Positions 24,001 through 36,000 of a DNA stretch of 64,000 nt are shown in pieces (the first letter of the stretch is position 1; each line of letters begins with the position of its first letter). The stretch comes from Paratinospora sagittata. Lineage: Eukaryota > Streptophyta > Magnoliopsida > Ranunculales > Menispermaceae. The notes beneath the pieces are model-generated. The model made no database searches and was not told where the DNA came from. It was given only the letters and a program-made list of their open reading frames with translations. The position numbers were made by a program, and so were the translations under genes. The stretch spans positions 35,618,816 through 35,682,815 of the forward strand of contig CM069606.1 in NCBI GenBank assembly GCA_035771175.1, given 5' to 3'.

Positions 24001-27000
24001 TTAAAGAGGTGAAACGAGGCAAAAGAGAAATGAAGAAATGGTCTAATTGAAAAATGTTTTTGATATTGTTATGGTGAAAGTATTGGTTGTAATTTAGTCA
24101 TGGGCAGAATAATTGTGAGGGTTGAACATTCAGAATGAAATTTTATTTATTTTCAGTAATTTTCTGCCTATGCAAAAGAAAAAGTTCTCCATATTCCTAC
24201 TATTTTCAGAAATATTGTCGTTATTAGTATTTTTATTCTTGTTAAGTTCTGTTGCCACATTTATTCTTATTACAACTATCTAAGAGTTATACACTGATTT
24301 TGTAATAGATAGGCAAAACATACTGTTCTTGTTAGCTTATGCACTTGATTGATCTGACTTCACTGGCAGTTTCTTTTTTTTTTTTTTTTAATCATGCATT
24401 TGTCAGGTGTGTCTGGTAGATAAAGTTAACACAGTAGTTGGTGCTCTTTCTGGTGGTATGAGGAGGAAGTTGTCCCTTGCAATTGCACTTATTGGAAATA
24501 GTAAGGTGTAACATAAATCTGGCTGCTTGTTTTTAATCTTAAAGATTATTTATAAAACATTTTTAAGTAGTATTGTTGTTCTTTTATAGGTTATAATTCT
24601 TGACGAGCCTACTAGTGGAATGGACCCTTATTCAATGCGTTCGACATGGCAATTGATTAAGAAGATCAGGAAGGGTAGAATTATACTATTGACGACACAT
24701 TCTATGGATGAGGCTGAAGCCCTTGGGGATCGCATAGCAATCATGGCCAATGGTTCATTGAGATGTTGTGGAAGGTTGTAATATTGACTATCCCCTTTAT
24801 TAGATAGATATGCCATTTGAAATGCAAACGGTTATAGGCTGATTTTTTTTATACTCTTTGCTTCTTCAATCTCAAAGGGAGGCATGCTAGATGTCTTTTG
24901 ACACACTATTCCATGTCTTCTTACTGCACAGACCTCAAGGCAGATTACATGAATGAACTTTCAAACACAATTTTTGAATTTGTTGAAATTGTGTGAAAGG
25001 AAGTTAAGCTCCTACTCCTAGTTACTTTTTGTCTTCATTGGACTTGGTGGTAGATTGTGGATTGAAGGTTTTGCTTATGTCCTAGGTCTTTTGTTTATTG
25101 TGGACTAGTAGAGCATAATCATCCTCATGGTAGTGGCCTTCCCTTTATTAGGTTGTCCTATCAATTCAATCTAGTGTCTTGTTGTGATAGAGACCTTGTT
25201 TTTACAGTTAAACAATAGAGCAAAGTCATGGTTTTTGGATTAGGTTTTCATATATCTCAATTTTGTGACTCTTTTATTGTCTTAAGTGTCAAATTCTCCT
25301 CAAAGTGTGTTAAGTATGAACAAAGATGAGAGTGCAATTGATTCCTTTGGTTGGAAGTCTTATAGGATCTTAAAAATCTTGTCCTTTGTGTGTGGACTAT
25401 GGGAATGAGTTTCTATTCGTAGCAAAGTCAGCTATTTAATCAGTTGATAGGTGTTGTAGTATTGCTTTGTGGGATCCTTTATGTGCATGTAGTGATAATA
25501 GATTGGAATCATGGTCTTCTTAATTGTCATGATATTATGCTTGATAGCCCATGCATGATATTAGGGATAACTCAGGGAAAACCAAGTCACAATTGGATAG
25601 TACCTAAATGACTTGGTCTAGTTCAAGGTAACATAAAAGTGTAGCAAAACATTCGAGCACGAAATTAGAAAGAATTGGAGTACAAGTGAGGCAAAGGAAC
25701 TAATGTTGATTTGAGGTTAAACTTGCATGGGTCTAAATTATGTTTCTCAACTCAACAAAGTCTTTTCCCAACTATATGAGATTAGCTATATCATTTTTTG
25801 TTCTTCTTCTATACCAGATGAAAAGCCAAAGCTTTAATTATTTACAAGTAGCTATATCTTTCTTAATTGTTGTTATCAATGTTGTTCTAGTTATTTCTCT
25901 TCCCATATCATTATTGTTATTTATCAGTAGTTAATTTCCACTCTAAATTGACTCATCTAATGGGCTTCGTTATGCGTCCAATTTTTGTTAATCGATTGTT
26001 TCATTTTATCTCCAATTTTGGCTAGTACTTTCATTTCTTAAATTTCTTCAATTCTAATTTTAATTTTTTTTTGAAAAGAAACAATACAGATTATATTAAT
26101 ATGATAATAAGATATACATCGATGACATAGTGTAGCACTAGTGGTGCGTACAATAGTCTTCGTTCCATGTAACCCAACAGAACAAGGTCAACCATGTAAA
26201 ATATATCCCTTCAAATAACTCCCAACCAATAACAAAAGATAAAGATGGACTGTCGATGTTAAACTAGCAATCCCCTCCCCCTATACAAACATGACGACCA
26301 ACTCAAATGCTAATTAGAGATTGAAAAGCCACTTAACAAGATTGATTTTGTTAGGTCATTTATGAATATTTTTATGTATTAAAAGTGTATATCTATGTCA
26401 GTTTTTAGTTTATATAATAATAAATTTAGATATTTTAGCATCTACGCAAAAATTCTCGAATTTAGCAAATTTTTACAAAAAATTTCTATGTCGAATTAAA
26501 CTTCCTCAAATTAATTTTGATTTTCAAGTGATTAAAGTGCAAGGCGAAGTTCAATTTTCAATCCTTGGCTTTGGCCAAATCAATTTTGAGAGCCACTCTC
26601 TGCTGGTGGTTGCATTTATAATCTTTAATTGCTTCATTTGCAACTAGGATGACATTGACTATCTGTCTTCTATCGACAAATGCCATTTGATTCTCAACAA
26701 TTGTCCTGGGATGCACCTCTCTCATTCTGGAATCAAGGGTTTTGGCAATAATTCTTTCATAACCTTCATAATATCCCCGTTGAACAAATCCCAGAATTTC
26801 TGATAAAATAGCATTGTGAATCCATCAGGACCAGGGGCTTGCCCTTGTCGTAGTTGAACACAACCTCTCTTATGCCATGACTTGTCTTCCTCAAAGGGTC
26901 TTTCAAGTCACAACTTGTCATCCTTTTGGATGCAATTCCAATTAGACTCTTTGATCAAGAAACCTTCTCCTCAGCCGCATAAAGTTTGTAAAGTGGTTGA

Positions 27001-30000
27001 TGATCTCTTCTTCCTCCACGCCGTTCTCTTTATCCAAGAGAGTTCCATCCTCTCTTTCCAATCTGTCAATTGATGGAAAAATTTGGAATTGGGGTGCCCC
27101 CTTTGAGCTTTGACCCACTGAAGCTTACCTTTTTGGTGAGCTCCTCTTTCCTCCTTGTAGTATATGACCTCAAAGTCTTCCTTTGCTCTCCTTTTGGCCA
27201 TAATTTTGTTTGATGACCATTGGGAAAAGCCTTCAATATTGTCAAAGTTCATAATTATGTTATCCAACTCCAATTTCCTTCTTTTGTTCATCCATAAGGA
27301 CTCTTTGCTCTAGAGTTTCAATTTTGACTTAAGGAATTTCAAGGATTAGATAAAAAAAATCTTATACATTTCTTAGCCATTGGAACTACTCTCCCTCCAC
27401 CACTGTTCCACTAGACAATCGAAGTTGTGTTGTTCGAGCCAACATGTTCAAATCTGAAGGGTATTGGACCTTGTTTGATCTTCTCAGTCTCAAGGTTCAC
27501 TAGCCAATGATCAAAAGTCAAGCGAGGTTTGACCAGTTGTTTGATTTAAGGGGAGAAATTGAGCCACCCTTTGTCCCCCAGAAATCTTTTGAGCCTACAA
27601 CATATCGACCTATTCCTTAGATTAGACCACATGTTTTCGCATTCAACAATGGAAGGTTGATGAGCTTCAACTCCTAGATAATGCTATTATACTCATGCAT
27701 TCCCGGGATATGCTATGATCGTTCCTTTCCTATTCCACACTTCTAACCAACGACCAGGAAAAAGATCGAAAATAGGCATTATTAGTAACATCTTAAATGA
27801 TAAGATAAATAGGATACTTGTTAGGAGTAGGGGCTCGCCCTTTCGTCTTTCTTTCTCCCCCCATCAAATGTAGATTCTTTAGAAGTTATTACAAAGGAAG
27901 ATGGTGTGGTGTGGATGATGATATGCTTTTTCCATTGTAGTTGTAGGACTTTCCGTATCAGTAGAAGGGGGAGCCAAAAAAATGGAGTTCTTCGAATTCT
28001 TCTTTTGTTTTCAATCTCAAGTTTATTGCTTCTTACATATATACATTGAGATCTCCTCCTTGCACCAAGTGGAAAGCCTTGTAATTACATCCTAGAACTC
28101 TTGCTTGTTGCTTTGGTAAAGGACCAAGTTTGACTGTACTACTTTGTTGTTCCACACATATCTTCTTCAAGGCATTCAGGTTGGCTAGCTTGAACCCTGA
28201 TTGGAATGTTGAGTATTTTATTGGGAACATGGGGGGAAGAGATGGAGGGGGGAGGAATTGGAAAGACACGAGACATCATATTATTCAAAGTTCGAGAGGG
28301 TACCTGATTGGTTGGGTCCTTACCTTGTTGATGGTCTGCCATACATCCATCTCCCAATTTCTCCAAGGCTCCAAAGAGTTGCTTTCCTTGTTGCTAAGGT
28401 CCTTCATCAGGGTTTCGCAGACTACTTCATTTAAAATTACTCCATCTAGTTCATTGGAATCCGTCCCTAGCCAACCTTGGAGTCTCCCATCTACTTTCCT
28501 CCCTTGCTTATTGAAGAGTTGTTGGATGAAAGAGTTGGATAGGTCTCAAAGGTTCGTCTCCTTTGCTTCATCTTACTCTTTATTCGCTTCGTCTAGGCCT
28601 ATTCCTTTTCTTGTTTCATCATTTGGACTTAATATACCTTTGCCCTTAGGATTCTTTGCTCTTCTTTTGTCTTGACATGACTTGGTAAACCTTCCTTACA
28701 GTCCACCAACTTCTTGGGCTTAAGTTTGAGTCCACTCCCGTTTTTTTTGAAGATGGGCTCAACTTTGAATGGGCTTGAGGCTCTATGGGTTCCAGATCCA
28801 TCTAGGTCTGAAATATGTTGTCCTGCCATGTGTCCTTTTCGAATCATGCCACCTCCTCCCAATTTGATCAATTTGCCACTTTTTAAATCTTTCACTCATC
28901 ACCTTAGCCACCTTGAACTTGATACTCTTAACAACCGCCATTGTTCACCTTCAGCTTGAACTCTAGCGCCATCATCAGTTCTTCAACGATTTTCATCTCT
29001 TCGAGATGTTTTTGAAGCCACTGCCTCATTGTCTCAAGCTAAGGCTTTCATTGGTTTGAGAGGTTGAAAAGTTTGAGCTTCAATGTCTTTCTTGCTACCA
29101 CCGTGAAGCTCCATTGTTTTTGACAAGAAACTAGTTCATCATAAGGCCACCCTCATCTTGACAATGTCCATAGTCGTGTTGGTAAAGGTGTCAAAGGCGA
29201 ACTCAATGAGGCTGCCACACATTTGTGCAATTTGACCAAGGGTCTGAAGTCGCCATGAATCCAGTGGCACACCTTTGACACCTATCAGACTATTTTGGCA
29301 ATTGATTTGCTTGCTTTCGCATTGTAGTAGCAACAACCAGCTTTTGAAACTTAGCTTCAGCCTTGTCTTAGCGATTTTTCCTTTGATGATCCTCTCTATT
29401 TCTCCTTCGTCAACACATCTTAACAGTATTCGGTCTTCTCCAATCTTCCTCAGGCGGACATCCTTTTCAAGAACTAAGGGCAACTCCTTCTCAATTCCTA
29501 ACCAGAAGTCGTAGCCATTTAGTCGGTAACCAAGGATCTCATTGCCGACAGAAGGCTATTTTGTCTCCCTAGGTTCATCTTTGTTGGCCTCCCCTTCTTC
29601 TTTCTTACCATTACTATTATTCTACGATGTCCTCCTTTTCTTTACTGCTTCACCTCCTTGTTGTTTGATGCCTCCACAGGTTGACATCCTATCCAACCTA
29701 GTAGTAAGCGATCCACCAAAAGCAACTAAAATAGTCCTTGGTGAATCAGGCGAAAACTTGAACTATGCAAATACATACTTTTCAAAAAAGGTAAAGCCAA
29801 TAAACATATAGAAACTGGTGGTATTGCGGTTACGCTTCTCGATTTGTCGGGTATGCTATGAAGAATGGCATGGATCAGTAGGAAATACCATTCTGGCACA
29901 ATATGAGGCGGGGTGGGCATTGGATTAGCAGGTATATAATTGTCAGGATGCCCTAAGGAAGATATTTTTCTATCAACTCTTGCCATTTTTGAAGCAAATT

Positions 30001-33000
30001 GTGCTTGGGTTCCAGACTTGTCTCCTTCTCCTCTTCTTCCTCTATATAATATTTGTTGTAGGCAAGGTTGTTAAGATTCAGATGCTACCTCGGATCGGTA
30101 AGGGGGCCTCAAGGATCAAATCATAGAATCGGATCGTAAATAGTAAGATCCTACCAACCGGAAAACATAAATGTTATTTGTGTATAAAGGTACCCAAAAA
30201 ACATTGAAATAACACATACAAGTACAAATTAAGCCAAATTTTTGGAAGTGTAGCTCAAAAGGTCCCTAGTCCACCAAAGTTTGCATATGTTTTTCTTTCA
30301 AAAAAAAAAATCTACATATATTTTTTAAAATTTACTTTTTTTTTTTTTTAAATCTACATAATTTAAAAAAAAAGGGTTTTGCAATTGTAGAACCCAAGTG
30401 GGTTTGCAATTGCAGAACCCAAGTGGGTTTGCAATTGCAGAACCCAAGATGGTTCTGTGATCACAGAACCTTCGTTCTACAATTGCAAGGGAAAAAAAAG
30501 AAGATAGAAGGAAGAAGGAAGAAAGAAAAAGAAGAAGAAGGGCAGAAGCATTACTCACTGTCCAAGTATGGCTCTGACGACAAAGAGGAAGAAGAAGAAC
30601 GGAAAGTGTTGCGTCCCTTTGTCTCCACGACTCAAACCTTGTCGAACCAACTTTCTTTAGTTGGGTAGTTAAACGTTAAGAAGAGAACCCGCTAATTTAA
30701 AAAAAAAAAAAATTAAAAAAACAGGAAGACAGTTGGATCGTGATCCAACTATGATCCCCTCTAATCTTGATCCAATGAGGGATCCAGATCAACCCATATG
30801 TGTGGGATCGTACGATCCTACCAATCTGGATCCCGATCTTGATAACTTTGGTTGTAAGAAAACTTCTAGGGTCGAGCACCCACCATTATCCACATCCTCA
30901 GGAATGAAAATGGCTTTCTATTTTCATTTTCAATTTTGGTGATGTGCAGATAACTTCCTCGTTGATTAGTGAAGGTTTCCGCTAAGGTCACATGATTCTT
31001 GGCTCTATGAATCCTCTTGAAGATGCCATCCAATCGAGCTCCTCTTGTTTTGGTGATGGTTCTAAGCAGCCATGCAACTGTTCCCAAGTTGAGGCTTATC
31101 GAGAAAACTCGCAATTTAGTGGTCTTCTCCAAGATTAGTTCAGCTCTGTCCTAGCTTAAAGTCGTCGTAAACCATTTGAACATTGTTTGGAAATCTTGAA
31201 TTGGCTAGGGGTTAGATCTTGAATCACTTCTCAATGATCCATTCCCCTTCCTCCAGTCCTCTTGTTCAATATGTCTAAACACTTCGCTCAATTTCAGTCT
31301 TACACGACTCTCCCTGCTTCATTATGTCTTTGCTACATCCATCCATCATTCTGTCTTCACTCCTTCCATTCATCGTTGGTTGCTAGCGCTTTAACAACTA
31401 TTTATGGTCTAAGCCAAGTTAACTTTTAGAATAGACTGAATTAATTAGTTTAATAGTAAAGAAAATGGACTTCCCTATGTGGATGTTCCATTGGCCAATG
31501 GCAGTTGAAATACCTTGGAATGCCTTTGGGGGGTAATCCACTGAAACTCAACTTTTGGGAACTAGTTATTCACATTGTATCAAGGAGACTTGAGGGATGG
31601 AAGCGAGGATTTTTGTCAAAAGGGGGAAGCTAGTACTCTTAAAGGGGGTTCTGGAAGCCATTCCCACATATTTCTTATTTGTATTCAAAATACCAAGGCA
31701 AGCGGCTTAGGTGATTGAACGAATGATGAGAATGTTTCTATGGAAGGGGCAAGACAATGGTAAAGGCGAGTGTCTTCTTAAATGGGATATTAGCCAAAAA
31801 AGGGTTGATGAAGTAAGCTTGGCGGTTGGATTTCTACAACTAAGAAATAAAGCACTGGCTGGGAAATGGTTGTGGCGGTTCCTTGTGGAAAAAGAAGCAC
31901 TATGGGCCAAGATCATAAGACGTCGTCATGGAATACATGCAAACCAACGAGATGCAAGCCTGGTCCCTAATGCAACCTATAAAAGTCCCTAGAAGTTCAT
32001 CCATTCCCTTTATCCCATCTTCTCTAGCCTAGTTAGGCTTAGGTTGGGTCTGGTGACACCATCGGATTTTGGAAGGACACCTGGTGTAGTACATGTAGCT
32101 TCCAATCCCTCTTCCCGAGTATATTTAGATTCCTTCAAACAAAACCTAATTGTATTTTATTTTATTTTTCTCTTTTTTTTCCCAATCTCTTGTCAAAGCG
32201 TGCTTGTTTTACACCTACAATGAATCTAAGGATCATATAACGTTGAGTAGAGATATGGAGTTTGGAAGGTTTTACACAGCCCAACATTCATAGTTTGAAT
32301 CCTGTACATTAGAAACGTATAACTTTTATTTTTTATTTTTTGAAAAGAAACTATAGATTAATAAAAATATGAATAAGTGTACAAAATATAATATAATATG
32401 ATTTAGAGAACGTTAGGTTCTCACTCATATCAAACCCTATACAGTGTTATCCCACAACAATGTTATCCCAATTTCTCACCCTGTCATTTATAGACAACAC
32501 TTTTGATAATTCACTATTAGCTATCTAAAACGCAGCTAACAGTTTTGAGCTTTCCCACACCGATCCAATCGAGCATTCCTTATCATAAAAAATTCTTCTA
32601 TTTCTTTCCTTTCAATTGGACCATAAAACCGCAAGACAAACCACCTTCCAATGTTCGTTCCACATTGGTTGAATACGTTCCAAATAAGGAAAAATGTTAA
32701 TGCCTTGAAAACAAATCTCCTCTCCATCCCTCTCTGAAAAATGAGACTGTCATTTCTCCCATATACACAAAAAAATGAACAGCTGCTAGTGAAATGCTCC
32801 ACCGATTCCCAATCCTGTTTGCATAAGGAGCATCGATGAGGCGAGAGGAACATATGCGGCCATCTCCTTTGTAACATCTCACCCGTATTCAACCTACCAA
32901 GAGAGGTGACCCAACCCAAAAACCTTACCTTTGACGGGACTTGTGCATTCCAAATCAATTGATGTTGAGGGAAAAGAGACAAAGAAGGGTTGTCACGAAG

Positions 33001-36000
33001 AATATCAAAATAGAATTTAGTGGAAAACTTCCCAGAAGGATCCCAAGGCCAAAACAACCTATCCTCCTTCCTAGATAAGTGACTATCCTCCAAGATGTTA
33101 AGAAGATGAACCACTTCATCTTCCTCCCTAGACAAAACATTACGCCTCAAATGAAAGTTCCACGAGGACGAAGATCCATCAACATTAGACACGATAAAGT
33201 TTGAGATAGGACTATTATGGAGTGAAGAAAGACGGTAAAGATTTGGAAACAATGTCTGAAAAGTGTCTGTACCGCACCATATGTCCTGCCAAAAAAGAAC
33301 ATTCTCACCATTTCCCACTTTTAGTCTTAGACACTGTGAATAGGAAGGGTATCTAGAAGCAATAAACTTCCAAGGGCTTCTATAGGATGTGTTATAGGCT
33401 AGGGTTGTCTTTTCGATTGCTCTGTAAACCGTGCCTGCTTCTAATCACCCTCCCCCACAACTGATCTTGTTCCATGGGAAACCTCCACAACCATTTTCCA
33501 ACCAAGGCCTTATTTCTTATCCGGGGATTACCAATAGCAAGCCCCCCTTGCTCAACCTTTCTTTGAACAATATCCCAAGATACTAAGTGAGAACCCTTGT
33601 CCTTTTCCTCCCTCTTCCAAAGAAAATCCTTGATTAGCTTCTCCAGAAGATCTGCCACTTTTTTGGGAAGCCTAAAAATTGAAAGATAGTATGTAGATAA
33701 AGCCTCCAATACCGAGCGATTAAGTGTTAGTCTCCCACCCTTAGATAAGAAACTTCTCCTCCAACCATCCAACCGTCTAGAAATCTTAGCTACCACTGGT
33801 TCCCAAAAATCTAGTTTTGATGGACTGCCCCCAATCGACATCCCTAAGTACTTCAACGGCCATGAGGCGGAGGCACATCCAACATGACTGGCCCACATTT
33901 GCACCTTGTCCCCATGAATGTTAATACCTGCCATCTGACTTTTTGATAGATTGATTTTCATTCCTGACACCCAATAGAAGCACTTTATAAGCATGATGGC
34001 ATTAAATACACCGTCTTCCGATCCATCCACAAAGATCACTGTATCATCAGCAAACTGGAGATGTGATATCTCAACTCTGTCCTTACCAATAGCAAAACCC
34101 TTAATTACATCGGTCTGTCTCGCCTTATCCAGCATCCTCCTCAACACATCTGCAACTAATGTGAAAAGAAAAGGAGACAATGGGTCTCCTTGCCTTAGGC
34201 CCCTTTCTCCTTTAATTTTTCCCCTGGGTTTCCCATTAATGAAGTTCTACAATCTTCAACCATCTCATTAGCCACAAAAACTGCATCTGTAATTTGTCTT
34301 CCTTGAACAAAAGCAAATTACGAATCAACAACTGTTGTCTGTAAGACTTCCTTCAACTGATTAGCTAGCACCTTGGCGATGACCTTATAGAGGCTGGTAG
34401 TCAGGTAGAAACATATAACTTTTGAATATTGGTAATTTTAGGATCTGCGTTGGTGGTTAAATGTCTCATAGAAAACATGCATTTTAGTATGCCAATATAT
34501 ATATTTTTTCTTTGAAGTATTGTTTCATAGCATTTGTGTCTTGTGTGGCAGTTCTCTTTTCTTGAAGCATCTGTATGGGGTTGGTTATACTCTAACTTTG
34601 GTGAAGGTTTGTCCCTATTGCAATTTTTCATGGATTTCTTTCTTTTATTGATTACATTTATCATTTAAACTATGCAATTGATGATAATCCCTTGCCTCTT
34701 TTCCGTCCAAATTAGGCTGTCCCTGGTGCTTCAGTGGCTGCGGACATTGTTTATCGTCATGTTCCATCTGCAACCATATTGAGTGATGTACGTTAGTTCC
34801 TTGTATATCTAATTTTCCATGCATCTATCAAGTAAAGTTTGGCCATTTTATCTGCAACTTAGAGTGATGCTTTATATACTATTGAGTAAAAGTTGGTCAT
34901 ATTGTATTCTCTACTAAGTTAGCTGCTAAAATTCTATTTTTAATGTAAATAATTCAACCATCTCTATCTCTAGTAGAAGTAGAGCTATAGCCTCTACAAG
35001 AATGATTCAAGATTTTGAGCTTATTATATTAGAGCATAAACCTTTAGTACAAATAGAGGTTCATTTTGATTTGGAAATAGAGGATAAGTGGAGTCACTAA
35101 ACGGGCTCTAATGCAACATATTGCTTAAACCATGTGACAAATTGTCCTCTTTGGGCTTTGTCACCTTCATGGATATGCTCCCATGTGCATGTGCATAGTC
35201 ACGTGTGGTTCATCTGAACATTCCATCAGAAAGTGACCAAAAGCATGCCATGTGGTAGCTCAGACAACCCACAGGCCTGTGTACATTACACCGCCCTTTA
35301 AGTCCCCCCTAAACAGGTGTTCACATGTTGAAGCAATAGCAATTTCTACAATATAGATCAAAGTCTCTCCCACTACATGGTCGATGTCGGATTGTCACAC
35401 ATAAGGTATTATTGTAAAGGACGCACATTGTATAACCTCAAGTCATTTATTGATACAACCCTTTAAACATTTTCAGTAGTTTTTAATGAAACTTGCCAAT
35501 ATTAGATTTAGATTAAGGGAGGATAGGACTTGTTCATCATTCACACTTGCTCAACTCATCTAAGCTTTTTCCCAACGACATGGGTTCAACTATATGAATT
35601 CGTTTCCTCCACTCTGCTCTACCAAGGGCTAAATCAACACTTAAATTACATGAAGTTATATCTTTCTCAATTATTCATGTCCATGTGATTTTAGATTTTC
35701 CTCTACTTTTATTGCAATCGTGGATTGTTGTTTGGTCACTTTTCCTAACTGGCAAATCGAAAGGTCTTCATTGTACGTGTCCAAACCATCCAAATTGGTT
35801 TTATCTCATTTTATGTCTAATGGGGGTCACTCCTACAATTTCTCAATATGCTTATTTCTAATTTTATCCTTTAATAATTTACCCCATTTATCTTAACATA
35901 CGCATTTTCATTACACTTAGTTTATTCACATGTTGTTTCTTTATTGCCCGACTTTCTGTTTCGTACAGCTTGGCTAACCTAATACTGATTTTATAGAATT

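Larger units (their letters stand above)
30063..30850. mobile_element. hAT-like non-autonomous transposon in LINE ORF1
   Basis: Ends CAAGGTTGTTAAGATT and, inverted, CAAAGTTATCAAGATC; flanked by GTTGTAGG (30055-30062) and GTTGTAAG (30851-30858), an 8-bp duplication with one change. Interior has GGATC-rich ends, a tandem of three units of 25-26 bp (30374-30450) and a perfect 20-bp palindrome. No transposase. Confidence 0.84.
26068..31400 (-). mobile_element. Degenerate, nearly complete L1-type LINE
   Basis: Minus-strand order: ORF1 start (about 31130-30860), ORF1 DUF4283-like part (29139-29483), ORF1 C-terminal Lys-rich part (28030-28900), endonuclease tail (27480-27700), linker (26971-27291), reverse transcriptase start (26640-26880, e.g. 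GICRKTDSQ-type frames), then tail with poly-T at 26068 (TTTTTTTTGAAAAGAAAC on plus). Most of the reverse transcriptase is deleted. Later insertions: hAT piece 26328-26567, cob fragment 29669-29956, hAT element 30063-30850. Stops are frequent; it is an old copy. Confidence 0.75.
32328..34405 (-). mobile_element. 5'-truncated L1-type LINE with 18-bp target duplication
   Basis: Flanked by TAGAAACGTATAACTTTT (32310-32327) and TAGAAACATATAACTTTT (34406-34423), one difference. The left edge has the poly-T and TTTTTGAAAAGAAAC tail; the right edge is the truncation point within reverse transcriptase. This is the signature of target-primed reverse transcription. It lies in ABCA1 intron 5, about 130 bp before exon 6. 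Confidence 0.92.

Noticed and set aside
28130..28675. 181-residue plus-strand frame
   Set aside because: It lies opposite the LINE ORF1 on the minus strand and shows no recognisable family.
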